This document shows, one piece after another, positions 57,301 through 64,000 of a stretch of DNA of 64,000 bases. This DNA is from Salvelinus alpinus (lineage: Eukaryota > Chordata > Actinopteri > Salmoniformes > Salmonidae), in NCBI RefSeq assembly GCF_045679555.1, contig NC_092089.1, positions 7,236,506 through 7,300,505 on the forward strand. Direction: 5' to 3'. Both the position numbers and the translations under genes were made by a program. How positions within the stretch are numbered: the first letter of the stretch is position 1; every line of letters begins with the position of its first letter. Below the pieces are notes generated by a model. That model had not been told where the DNA came from, made no database searches, and saw only the letters and a list, made by a program, of their open reading frames with translations.

Positions 57301-58928
57301 ATGGTGTGAATTCTGTGACGGCCCTGTAAATACAAATCCCTTTAAACACCTGTTCTAGCTGTGTGTGAATTCTGTGAAGGCCCTGTAAATACAAATCCCT
57401 TTAAACACCTGTTCTAGCTGTGTGTGAATTCTGTGACGGCCCTGTAAATACAAATCCCTTTAAACACCTGTTCTAGCTGTGTGTGAATTCTGTGACGGCC
57501 CTGTAAATACAAATCCCTTTAAACACCTGTTCTAGCTGTGTGTGAATTCTGTGACGGCCCTGTAAATACAAATCCCTTTAAACACCTGTTCTAGCTGTGT
57601 GTGAATTCTGTGACGGCCCTGTAAATACAAATCCCTTTAAACACCTGTTCTAGCTGTGTGTGAATTCTGTGACGGCCCTGTAAATACAAATCCCTTTAAA
57701 CACCTGTTCTAGCTGTGTGTGAATTCTGTGACGGCCCTGTAAATACAAATCCCTTTAAACACCTGTTCTAGCTGTGTGTGAATTCTGTGACGGCCCTGTA
57801 AATACAAATCCCTTTAAACACCTGTTCTAGCTGTGTGTGTGAGCAACTTGGTGATTCTATAACCAAAGTCACATTTCAAAAACATAGCTGCCCCATTACA
57901 ATGGCACCTTTATGGGCGATTTATAAACAATAGTTGTTGTTGGTGCTTTCAAAGTTGGTTACATTATATATGAAATTGGAAAGGTAATTTCATGACCTTT
58001 CAGAACCACTTGTCAGATAGGGTTTCCTTTTTTAAACCCATTTATACAAGTCATTCTGATATGTACACTAGAGGTCTGTTGACCGGAACATTCTGAAAAT
58101 ATGTCTGATGGATAACTGTGAATCTAAGCTTTCCAATTATATATATGATTAAAAGGTTATAAGTGAGCAATACCTTGTTGTCTACTGACATTGTTTGTCA
58201 TAGTAAAATCCCTATTGGAAAAATTAACGGGATAAAACAAACTGTGATAACACACAGAAAGCTACCGTTGCTACACTGCTATCACACATGTTTCAACTCT
58301 AGGGATATAAACCTTCAACAGAATCGTTGACCCAAGTGAGCTGACTGGCCCCCTGGCTCATGGACTACTAGCGTGCATGTAAATGCATGAAAAATAAATC
58401 AAACATGAACTATAACACTCTCATAATAACTAGAATTAGAAAACAGGACTGTGTGTTCCTTGTGGCCGAGAAGCTGGTTATATAGGTTGTTAACTTGTTC
58501 TAGACATCCACTTCACAGTAATCTGCCCAGTTTCCTAGACATGGCATTGGCAACACATGCGCACATATTATTTCAGGAAGTCTTTGCGACTTCTCAGAAA
58601 CAGGCTAGCCAGCTAATGTTGATGCACGTTTTCCGGAAGTCTGAGTCTTTTCCTGTAAAGCTTAGTTTATCTTTCAGGATGAACACCAATTTGACTAGTA
58701 TTATCCATTCAATATACCGTTAAAATTACATAGTTTGGGCTAGCTAGTATGATGGATAATGTGCATAATTGCTAGCTGGTAACCGGCAGATAGCTAGCCT
58801 ATTTAGTTAGCAACATAGCTAACGTTTGCTAGGTTAGCAACCAAAAATAACACATTGAATGACCAACTTACATTATAAAGGTTTTGCCACTGCCCAGACG
58901 AATCTATTTCCTCAAACTGTTGATCCAT
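48208..58928 (-). CDS. ptpn2: PTPN2 (TC-PTP type) tyrosine phosphatase, 9 exons, 598 aa
   Basis: Non-receptor protein tyrosine phosphatase that dampens JAK-STAT and receptor kinase signalling. Exons on the minus strand: 58872-58928, 56092-56182, 55855-55955, 55085-55183, 50884-51021, 50592-50801, 49780-49941, 48648-49396 and 48208-48397, together 1797 nt. All junctions are GT-AG and in phase. The catalytic domain is whole: pTyr loop [17 protein letters not shown] (Y44), WPDFGVP (D179), [10 protein letters not shown] (C213, R219) and QTPDQ (Q260, Q264). The tail has a basic stretch ([15 protein letters not shown]) and a hydrophobic end ([17 protein letters not shown]), like the ER-anchored long form of TC-PTP. 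Human PTPN2 is 415 aa; the extra length is a proline-rich repeat in exon 8. [11 protein letters not shown] in exon 7 recalls PTPN1, but the C-terminus and the CEP76/SEH1L neighbours favour PTPN2. Confidence 0.93.
48441..48553. repeat. 36-bp repeat, about 3 copies, PTPN2 intron 8
   Basis: Copies marked by 'gtctggaagggtcctaattg' and 'aaagccatctaaacat'. Confidence 0.9.
48648..49396 (-). CDS. ptpn2: PTPN2 exon 8, with in-frame proline-rich minisatellite
   Basis: Residues 287-535. The acceptor is CTACAG|AGCCAG and the donor CCATG|GTCAGT. It starts [20 protein letters not shown], aligned with human QKRWKELSKEDLSP. Then come about 15 copies of an 11-13-residue unit LPPPRPLD(TP/AP/APTP/AHAP), two with Q for R. 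The tail is [20 protein letters not shown] then [12 protein letters not shown]. The SREDR-coding block occurs on both sides of the array. The whole exon is one open frame, which supports its being coding. Confidence 0.85.
48795..49345. repeat. 33-39-bp coding minisatellite in PTPN2 exon 8, about 15 copies
   Basis: Plus-strand units 'gtctaaaggccgtggtgggg' plus 'gtagagtgggg' with optional 6-bp blocks ('gtgggg', 'gcgtgg'). All length changes are multiples of three, so the frame is kept, as expected under coding constraint. Confidence 0.95.
49475..49800. repeat. 77-bp array copying the PTPN2 exon 7 end and donor, about 5 copies
   Basis: On the minus strand each unit has GGAGGGAGCCAAGAGCATCA then TGGGGGACTGCTCTG(T/C)ACAG and the donor |GTAACACC. 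The exon-contiguous copy ends at 49780; three full decoys with intact GT and one truncated copy lie in intron 7. Confidence 0.93.
49780..49941 (-). CDS. ptpn2: PTPN2 exon 7
   Basis: Residues 233-286: [20 protein letters not shown] then [20 protein letters not shown] and [14 protein letters not shown]. The acceptor is GTCCAG|ATGGAC and the donor ACAG|GTAACA. It contains the Q-loop glutamines. Confidence 0.95.
50048..50432 (+). mobile_element. L2-like LINE 3' end, sense on plus
   Basis: 385 bp ending 'acctggttaaataaaggtga' and an (AAATA)n tail, with 'gtcgcagttgtaaatgagaa' before it. It matches, in opposite orientation, the tail of the longer copy at 59223-60386. It lies in PTPN2 intron 6, antisense to the gene. 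5'-truncated, no coding part. Confidence 0.85.
50592..50801 (-). CDS. ptpn2: PTPN2 exon 6, catalytic core
   Basis: Residues 163-232. It holds [20 protein letters not shown], with the WPD acid Asp179, and [20 protein letters not shown], with nucleophile Cys213 and Arg219. The acceptor is GTCCAG|ACAGGA and the donor ATCCTG|GTAACA. All catalytic residues are present. Confidence 0.97.
50884..51021 (-). CDS. ptpn2: PTPN2 exon 5
   Basis: Residues 117-162: [20 protein letters not shown] then [20 protein letters not shown] and ELRNTE. The acceptor is CAACAG|GAGAAG and the donor ACAGAG|GTGAGC. Confidence 0.95.
51010..51345. repeat. About 65-bp array copying the PTPN2 exon 5 acceptor, about 5 units
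   Basis: On the minus strand the full units read CCCCAACAG|GAGAAGTGTGC then TCAGTACTACAGCTGAGG. That is acceptor plus about 33 nt of exon 5 with a small internal change. Three such decoys lie upstream of the real acceptor (51022); further partial units ('gacaatacatcagtcagtct') lack the exon part. Runs of 7-9 G occur in each. Confidence 0.9.
51520..55112. repeat. 51/55-bp array copying the PTPN2 exon 4 end and donor, about 67 copies
   Basis: On the minus strand each unit contains ATAATGCTGAACAGAATCCT then AGAGAAGGGATCT|GTAAGTAG, i.e. codons for VIMLNRI(L/V)EKGS, the donor and some intron. Lengths are 51 bp, 55 bp (extra tgta) and 47 bp (loss of 'tact'). Two blocks about 1245 bp apart (near 52400-52700 and 53645-53945) share the same order of rare variants and encode the same 98-residue open frame, which shows a higher-order duplication. 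Confidence 0.95.
55085..55183 (-). CDS. ptpn2: PTPN2 exon 4
   Basis: Residues 84-116: [20 protein letters not shown] then [13 protein letters not shown]. The acceptor is CCAAAG|GGCCCC and the donor GGATCT|GTAAGT. Its last 33 or so coding bases are the seed of the array in intron 4. Confidence 0.95.
55325..55895. repeat. 64-bp array copying the PTPN2 exon 3 end and donor, about 9 copies
   Basis: On the minus strand each unit has AGTTTAGTCATGGTGGAGGA then AGCTCAAAGATCCTATATTC and TGTCTCAG|GTCAGTAC. The copy that continues into the rest of exon 3 (ending 55855) is real; about eight decoys follow in intron 3. Decoys read [15 protein letters not shown] against [15 protein letters not shown] in the exon. 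Confidence 0.94.
55855..55955 (-). CDS. ptpn2: PTPN2 exon 3
   Basis: Residues 50-83: (Y)[20 protein letters not shown] then [13 protein letters not shown]. The acceptor is TTTCAG|ATGATC and the donor TCTCAG|GTCAGT. Confidence 0.95.
56092..56182 (-). CDS. ptpn2: PTPN2 exon 2
   Basis: Residues 20-49 plus one base: [20 protein letters not shown] then [10 protein letters not shown], with the pTyr-loop Tyr44. The acceptor is TCTCAG|GAAATC and the donor CCCCT|GTAAGT. Confidence 0.95.
56265..56870. repeat. About 43-bp minisatellite, about 14 copies, PTPN2 intron 1
   Basis: Copies marked by 'ctctactataaccctgtcta' and 'taacatatatcctgtcccta', with optional 'gcccaga' or 'gcctaga'. It is more diverged than the other arrays. 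Confidence 0.92.
56871..57304. other. PTPN2 intron 1, unique, no gene seen
   Basis: About 430 bp of AT-rich sequence. No repeat or exon recognised. Confidence 0.5.
57305..57840. repeat. 60-bp minisatellite, about 9 nearly identical copies
   Basis: Copies marked by 'tgtgaattctgtgacggccc' and 'taaacacctgttctagctgt'. I see only one variant base (gaagg for gacgg in the second copy), so the array looks young or well homogenised. Confidence 0.95.
57841..58871. other. PTPN2 intron 1, 5' part, unique
   Basis: About 1 kb without arrays. An open frame of 90 codons on plus (58451-58723) shows no recognisable domain and probably is chance. 'gctagct' runs near 58740-58800. Confidence 0.5.
58872..58928 (-). 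CDS. ptpn2: PTPN2 exon 1 (start)
   Basis: Residues 1-19, [19 protein letters not shown]. The donor is AAT|GTAAGT. The start has context CAAAATGG. It resembles the PTPN1/PTPN2 N-terminus (xEFEExDxxxxWxxLY). Confidence 0.92.
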
Positions 58929-59070
58929 TTTGGTATTGCTATTTCTGTCTTGCGAAAATAGTCTGAATGTTATCGTTGTCAAAGGTGAGTTAGCTGGCTA
59001 GCCCCAACTGACAGCCATCTACGGCGGAGAGTCAGCCAACTGTGTGTGGGGGGGTATCTACGTCATCTAC
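58929..59070 (-). promoter_or_regulatory. ptpn2: Putative PTPN2 5' UTR and promoter
   Basis: Upstream of the start on the minus strand. If transcribed this far, a six-codon upstream reading frame (ATG at 59018, stop at 58998; MAVSWG) would precede the main start. No TATA box is seen. Extent is inferred. Confidence 0.3.
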
Positions 59071-59072
59071 GC

Positions 59073-59217
59073 CAGGGGTTCCCAAACTCGGTCCTGGGTG
59101 CCGGTTTTGGTTGTTGCTCTAACGCGACACAGCTGATTCAAATAATCAAAGCTTGATTATGAGTTGGTTATTTTAATCAGCCATAACGTACACCCAGGAC
59201 GGAGGTTGGGAAACCCC
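59073..59217. mobile_element. hAT-type MITE, about 145 bp
   Basis: The ends CAGGGGTTCCCAAACTCGGT and, inverted, GGGGTTTCCCAACCTCCGTC are typical of hAT-family ends (CAGGGG...CCCC). Both continue into TCCTGGG. There is no coding part. Confidence 0.75.
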
Positions 59218-59222
59218 AGACC

Positions 59223-60386
59223 CTTTTTTATTTAGTTTTTATTTCACCTTTATTTAACCAGGTAGGCTGGTTGAGAACATGTTCTCATTTACAGTTGCGA
59301 CCTGCCCAAGATAAAGCAAAGCAGTGCGACACAAACAATAACACAGAGTTACACATGGAATAAACAATAAACAAGCCAATAACATAATCAACAAGTCAAT
59401 GACAAAGTAGAAACAAAAGAAAGTCTATATACAGTGTGTGCAAAAGACACGAGGTGGTAAGGCAAAAAATAGGCCATAGGAGCGAATAATTACAATTTAG
59501 CAGATTAACACTGGAGTGATACATGAGCAGATGATGATGTGCAAGTAGAAATACTGGAGCAGAAAAGTAAATAAAAACAGTATGGGGATGAGGTAGGTAG
59601 ATTGGGTGCGCTATTTACGGATGGACTATGTAAAGCTGCAGCGATCGGTTAGCTGCTCAGATAGCTGATGTTTAAAGTTGGTAAGGGAAATAAAAGTCTC
59701 CAACTTCAGCGAATTTTGCAATTAGTTCCAGTCACTGGCAGCAGAGAACTGGAAGGAAAGGTGGCCAAATGAGGTGTTGGCTTTGGGGATGATCAGTGAG
59801 ATATACCTGCTGGAACGTGTGCTACGGGTGGGTGTTGTTATCGTGACCAGTGAACTGAGATAAGGCGGAGCTTTACCTAGCATAGACTTATAGATGACCT
59901 GGAGCCAGTGGGTCTGGCGACGAATATGCAGTGAGGGCCAGCTGACTAGAGCATACAGGTCGCAGTGGTGGGTGGTATAAGATGATTTGGTAACAAAACG
60001 GATGGCACTGTGATAGACTGCATCCAGTTTGCTGAGTAGAGTATTGGAAGCTATTTTGTAGATGACATCGCCGAAGTCGAGGATCGGTAGGATAGTCAGT
60101 TTTACTAGGGTAAGTTTGGCGGCGTGAGTGAAGGAGGCTTTGTTGCGAAATAGAAAGCCGATTCAAGATTTGATTTTGGATTGGAGATGTTTAATATGAG
60201 TCTGGAAGGAGAGTTTACAGTCTAACCAGACACCTAGGTATTTATAGTTGTCCACATATTCTAGGTCGGAACCGTCCAAGGTGGTGATGCTAATCGGGCG
60301 GGCGGGTGCGGGCAGCGAACGGTTGAAAAGCATGCATTTGGTTTTTACTAGCGTTTAAGAGCAGTTGGAGGCCATGGGAAGGAGTG
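59223..60386 (-). mobile_element. L2-like LINE, 3' part, minus orientation
   Basis: The tail at the left reads, on minus, CCTGGTTAAATAAAGGTGAA and an A-rich end. Further right the minus frames resemble the C-terminal part of the L2-type pol found in salmonids (LDAVYHSAIRF-like, HCDLY-like and WLQVIY-like stretches around 59890-60070), with frame breaks. It is 5'-truncated, ending near 60386 where a different LINE starts. Confidence 0.8.
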
Positions 60387-62760
60387 ATGAGGAGAACTAT
60401 CCGTCAGGCAAAGAGGTCATGTTGGCATCGGTTCTGTGACCCCATTGGAAGGGCGACACCTGTGGGAGAAGTGTGGGGGATGATTAAGAGGATGAGTGGG
60501 GTCAGAAGGGAGTGGGATTATCCAGTGTTGACGAGTGGGAAGGATGTGGCAGTAACAGGTGTGGAGAAGGCAGAGATGATGGCCAAAGTGTTTGTCTAAG
60601 TGCATTGCTCGGTAAATTTGTCAGAGGAGGGGGAGAGAGAGAACAAGAGAGGAGGAGCATCCTGGAGTGCTGGATAGGAGGGAGGATGTAAATGATGCGT
60701 TGAATGTGCCATGCCAGAGGTGAAAAGGGCAATAGGTAAGGCTGGGTTAACTTCACCTGGGAAAGATGAGGTGTGCTATGTAATGTTGGCCCATCTTAGT
60801 GATGAGGCTCTGGATAAGGTATTGGTGTTGAACAACAGAGTGTGGGAGGAGGGGAAACTACCAGGCAGTTGGAAGGAGGCAGTAGTGGTACCAATTTGGA
60901 AGCCAGGGAAGGACCCAACGAGGCCAACAAGCTATCGGCCAATAGCCTTAACATCACATGTATGTAAGATTATGGAGCGTATGATAACGGAAAGGCTAAC
61001 TTACTTCCTGGAGAGCAGGGGGTTAGTATCGCCACATCAGAGTGGATTCAGGAAGGGGAGGGGAACAATGGACCCAGTTCTCTGCTTAGAAGCAGAGGTC
61101 AGGAAGGCTCAGGTGAACAAGAAGACTGTTGTAGCTGTATTTTTTTGATGTGGAAGGAGGGGTTTGTTAATCAAGCTTAGGGGTAGGAGGAAGAACATAC
61201 AACTGGATAAAGGATTTCCTGTTTGGAAGGTCTATCCAGGTGAGGGTGGGGAAGTCCGGTACACCACAGGGCAGCGTGATTAGTCCTCTGTTGTTCTCAG
61301 TCACGATCAATGATGTTTACTCTCAGGTACAGACGGATATTGGGAGATGGTTATTTGCAGATGACGAGGCCTTATGGAAGAGAGGAATACTATGTAGTGG
61401 GGTGTTTCGTACGTCCCCAGTGGCTGCACAGGTGGAGATAGGGGGGGAAATGCCATTGCAGATTAGGAGACAGCAGCTGGCAATTCATTATTGGGTCAGA
61501 TTACAGGGATATGGGGTATCTCATCCTGCGAAAGGGATTTTACAGGCATGTTTGGGAACATGAGCGAAGACAGAACACGAGCTTTGGGTAGGTGGGTAAT
61601 ACCCAGGCAAAGGAGATGGGACTGTATGGAAGGGAGTTTAGTCCAACGGTAGCCATTCCTGTAAATCCACCATGGCTACTCTGTTGGAGAGACTACGGAA
61701 AGATAGGGAGGGTGATGATCCATCTGATTGGAGAGACTACAGAAAGATAGGGAGGGTGATGATCCATCTGATTGGAGAGACTACACAAAGATAGGGAGGG
61801 TGATGATCCATCTGATTGGAGAGACTACAGAAAGATAGGGAGGGTGATGATCCATCTGATTGGAGAGACTACGGAAAGATAGGGAGGGTGATGATCCATC
61901 TGATTGGAGAGACTACACAAAGATAGGGAGGGTGTTGATCCATCTGATTGGAGAGACTACAGAAAGATAGGGAGGGTGATGATCCATCTGATTGGAGAGA
62001 CTACAGAAAGATAGGGAGGGTGATGATCCATCTGATTGGAGAGACTACAGAAAGATAGGGAGGGTGATGATCCATCTGATTGGAGAGATTACACAAAGAT
62101 AGGGAGGGTGATGATCCATCTGATTGGAGAGACTACACAAAGATAGGGAGGGTGATGATCCATCTGATTGGAGAGACTACACAAAGATAGGGAGGGTGAT
62201 GATCCATCTGATTGGAGAGACTACAGAAAGATAGGGAGGGTGATGATCCATCTGATTGGAGAGACTACACAAAGATAAGGAGGGTGTTGATCCATCTGAT
62301 TGGAGAGACTACAGAAAGATAGGGAGGGTGTTGATCCATCTGATTGGAGAGACTACACAAAGATAGGGAGGGTGTTGATCCATCTGATTGGAGAGACTAC
62401 AGAAAGATAGGGAGGGTGTCGATCCATCTGATTGGTTTAAGAGAAGTCTGGATACTGTGTATCAGGATGTTGTGGCCATATACACAGATGGTTCAAAAGA
62501 TCCAAGGACAGGAAGTACTGGGTCAGCGTTTGTAGAGCAGGAATATGGGGTGAAAGTCAGGAAACGTATTACAGATCATCTGGCTGTATATACGGTGGAG
62601 ATGATGGCCGTACTGTTGGCCTGGCAGTGGGTGGAGGAAGGTATTTGCTCTGATTCATGTGCAGTGTTAAGGAGTCTCCAGTCCTTTATATCATGTATCA
62701 AACAAGACCTGATTCATGTGCAGTGTTAAGGAGTCTCCAGTCCTTTATATCACGTAGCAG
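60387..62760 (+). mobile_element. I/Nimb-type LINE fragment, RT and RNase H parts, broken
   Basis: On plus, 60711-61148 encodes a reverse transcriptase N-part (PGSWKEAVVVPIWKPGKDPT, SYRPIALTSHVCKIMERMIT, HQSGFRKGRGTMDPVL). After a frameshift at a T7 run (61139-61145) and a small loss around RT motif A comes motif B GTPQGSVISPLLF (61255-61293) and motif C FADD (61353-61364). An RNase H part follows at 62470-62690 (VAIYTDGSK, YTVEMMAVLLAWQW, CSDSCAVL). RT followed by RNase H in one frame is typical of the I group. The endonuclease is absent (5' truncation), and a 44-bp minisatellite replaces the region between RT and RNase H. Non-functional. Confidence 0.8.
61665..62435. repeat. 44-bp minisatellite inside the LINE, about 17 copies
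   Basis: Copies marked by 'gattggagagactacagaaa' and 'gatagggagggtgatgatcc'. Variants: cagaaa/cacaaa/cggaaa and gatgatc/gttgatc. The unit continues LINE sequence at both ends (SDWRDYRKIGR-like), so it grew from the element. Confidence 0.93.
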
Positions 62761-62800
62761 ACAAGACCTGATTCATGTGCAGTGTTAAGGAGTCTGTTAG
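62650..62800. repeat. 59-bp repeat, about 2.5 copies
   Basis: Copies marked by 'gattcatgtgcagtgttaag' and 'gagtctccagtcctttatat', at the end of the RNase H region. Confidence 0.88.
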
Positions 62801-62844
62801 GTAGTGTATACACTACCTGTACTGACTGTTACTTCTTGATTTTG

Positions 62845-62998
62845 ACCCCTCCTTTGTTCAGGGACACATTATTCCATTTCTGTTAGTCACATGTCTGTGG
62901 AACTTGTTCAGTTTATGTCTCAGTTGTTGAATCTTGTTATGTTGATACAAATATTTAAGTTTGCTGAAAAATAAACGTATTTTTTTGCTGAGTTTAGT
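62845..62998. mobile_element. Tc1-like DNA transposon end fragment
   Basis: The segment 'agggacacattattccattt' to 'tttttttgctgagtttag' resembles the terminal part of a common salmonid Tc1-like element (… aaaaataaacg … ttttttgctgagttta). Only one end is present; about 150 bp. Confidence 0.5.
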
Positions 62999-63281
62999 TG
63001 TATTGATGATAAGGTTTTTATGGTTTTAAATTAGTACTAAAGACTGGCACCTTTAACCAGTGAAGTTTCTTTAAGATTGTACATTAGTTTAGCGTAGCTA
63101 CACTCTCTTGATTGAATCTAGTAAATACAAATGTTTTTACTCCCCTTTGTGGTCACTATGTGAAGTGTGAACACTAGCAAGCTACTGGCGCCAAGACTGG
63201 GAGTCGCGGCCACATGACAGCAGCATCTGTTCTGAGAAGCGGAGGCTCAGTGGGGGAAATAACGAAGCTATTAAAATAAAC
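62999..63281 (+). promoter_or_regulatory. seh1l: SEH1L upstream region and 5' UTR
   Basis: Between the transposon remnants and the SEH1L start. It includes a short GC-rich patch 'ggagtcgcggccacatgaca' (63200-63219) and no TATA box. The transcription start cannot be fixed. Confidence 0.35.
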
Positions 63282-63392
63282 ATGTTTGTGGCTCGTAGCA
63301 TTGCAGCAGATCACAAAGATCTAATCCACGATGTTTCCTACGATTTTCACGGCCGGAGAATGGCAACTTGTTCAAGTGACCAAAGTGTCAAG
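63282..63392 (+). CDS. seh1l: SEH1L exon 1
   Basis: 37 codons covering the first WD40 blade. The donor is GTCAAG|GTAAAA, phase 0. Confidence 0.96.
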
Positions 63393-64000
63393 GTAAAAAA
63401 AACTAGTGAGCTAGCTAGCTAGTAGCAGGCTAGCTTGCTTGCTAACTCTTTACCTTATTGATATTGAACTAAACAGCTAATTCGGGAAACAAATTAACTG
63501 CAGCTAGCTAGTTTACTTGATTACTATTACCCATTTTTAGAGAAGTAATTCACTGACAATATTTGCAGTTTTAAAACAGTTAGCTAGCTAACGTTAACTA
63601 AGCTAGCCAGCTAGCTAACGTTAACTAAGCTAGCAAGCTAGATTGCAAGCCATGCAGCTAGCTTGCTATACTAGCTAGGATGTAAACAAAATGCCCAGAC
63701 TGTAACCAGAGCTTGCTTTAGTGAACCATTGTCAATGTTCTGCATCCTTCAGGTTTGGGACAAGAGTGAAAGTGGGGAGTGGCACTGCACTGCCAGCTGG
63801 AAGGCAAGTCTGTTTTATTTCTTACATGCCAAGATTTAAAAGTGTGTTTTAAAGTATTTGCTTTGAATTGTAGCTAGCTACTAGGCCTAGCTGTAGCTAG
63901 CTCCTCTCCCTTTTTGAAAGGACTTTCTTTGCTTATTCAATTCCGAAATGGGTCTGGAGAATGAAGGTTTGTTATTGACTGGTCTTTGCAGACACACAGC
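63282..64000 (+). CDS. seh1l: SEH1L nucleoporin/GATOR2 WD40 protein, 5' part (exons 1-3)
   Basis: SEH1 is a WD40 propeller of the Nup107-160 nuclear pore subcomplex and of the GATOR2 complex that controls mTORC1. Exon 1 (63282-63392) encodes [20 protein letters not shown] then [17 protein letters not shown]. Exon 2 (63753-63803) encodes [17 protein letters not shown]. Exon 3 starts at 63992 with THS and is cut by the window edge. The human protein is almost identical here. Intron 1 is GT-AG (AAG|GTAAAA, TTCAG|GTTTGG); intron 2 is GC-AG (AAG|GCAAGT, TTTGCAG|ACACAC). The ATG follows AAATAAAC and starts the conserved N-terminus. Confidence 0.96.
63753..63803 (+). CDS. seh1l: SEH1L exon 2
   Basis: 17 codons. 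The acceptor is TTCAG|GTTTGG. The donor is AAG|GCAAGT, a GC donor with otherwise perfect U1 match. Confidence 0.94.
63992..64000 (+). CDS. seh1l: SEH1L exon 3 start (cut by window edge)
   Basis: The acceptor GTCTTTGCAG is followed by ACACACAGC, coding THS, which continues the human SEH1 sequence (...ASWKTHSGSVW). Confidence 0.85.

Noticed and set aside
58451-58723. 90-codon plus-strand frame in PTPN2 intron 1
   Set aside because: No recognisable domain or splice-flanked exon; length is within chance expectation.
48208-58928. PTPN1 (PTP1B) as the identity of the phosphatase
   Set aside because: [11 protein letters not shown] and the PPPRP motif look PTP1B-like, but the tail RKR...[10 protein letters not shown]...RWLYW and the CEP76/SEH1L synteny fit PTPN2.

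Overview
This is vertebrate nuclear DNA, almost certainly from a salmonid fish (trout, salmon or charr type). The evidence is the interspersed repeats: a Sleeping Beauty-like Tc1 element, a salmonid-type tRNA-derived SINE, short inverted elements carrying the 'tatagtgcactac' block, LINE tails of the L2-like salmonid type, and ubiquitous 'gctagctag' runs. Three host genes can be built exon by exon. CEP76 (minus strand, 38261 to 7892, 12 exons, 663 aa) and PTPN2 (minus strand, 58928 to 48208, 9 exons, 598 aa) are complete. SEH1L (plus strand, from 63282) runs off the right edge in exon 3. The order and orientation CEP76<, PTPN2<, SEH1L> match human 18p11.21 as I recall it, except that I find no PSMG2 between CEP76 and PTPN2.

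Layout: 1-7050 is intergenic and nearly all minisatellite. 7060-7900 is the CEP76 3' flank, with two CTCF-like motifs, a polyadenylation signal and a 3' UTR repeat. 7892-38261 is CEP76, whose introns are mostly tandem arrays. 38262-45070 is the CEP76-PTPN2 interval. 45070-58928 is PTPN2 with a repeat-filled putative 3' UTR. 59070-63000 holds transposon fragments: a hAT-type MITE, an L2-like LINE 3' part, a broken I/Nimb-type LINE with RT and RNase H parts, and a Tc1 end. 63282-64000 is the SEH1L 5' part.

The striking feature is that about two thirds of the window (my estimate, about 42 kb) is minisatellite in more than 40 separate arrays, and that many arrays are built on exon-intron junctions. 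In at least eight cases the repeat unit contains the end of the adjacent exon plus its real splice site. In CEP76 these are the exon 4 donor, exon 6 acceptor, exon 11 acceptor (about 150 copies) and exon 11 donor. In PTPN2 they are the exon 3 donor, exon 4 donor (about 67 copies), exon 5 acceptor and exon 7 donor. A ninth array copies the PTPN2 C-terminal codons and stop into the 3' UTR, and a tenth lies inside PTPN2 exon 8, giving about 15 in-frame copies of a PPPRPLD-type proline motif. Each true exon-proximal site is intact, so the genes look functional but sit beside long trains of decoy splice sites. The very long open frames in the arrays follow from stop-free units and are not genes.

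The gene products do not form one pathway: CEP76 is centriolar, PTPN2 is a tyrosine phosphatase, SEH1L is a nucleoporin/GATOR2 WD40 protein. What they share is conserved synteny. No tool was run; copy numbers and identities are read by eye.
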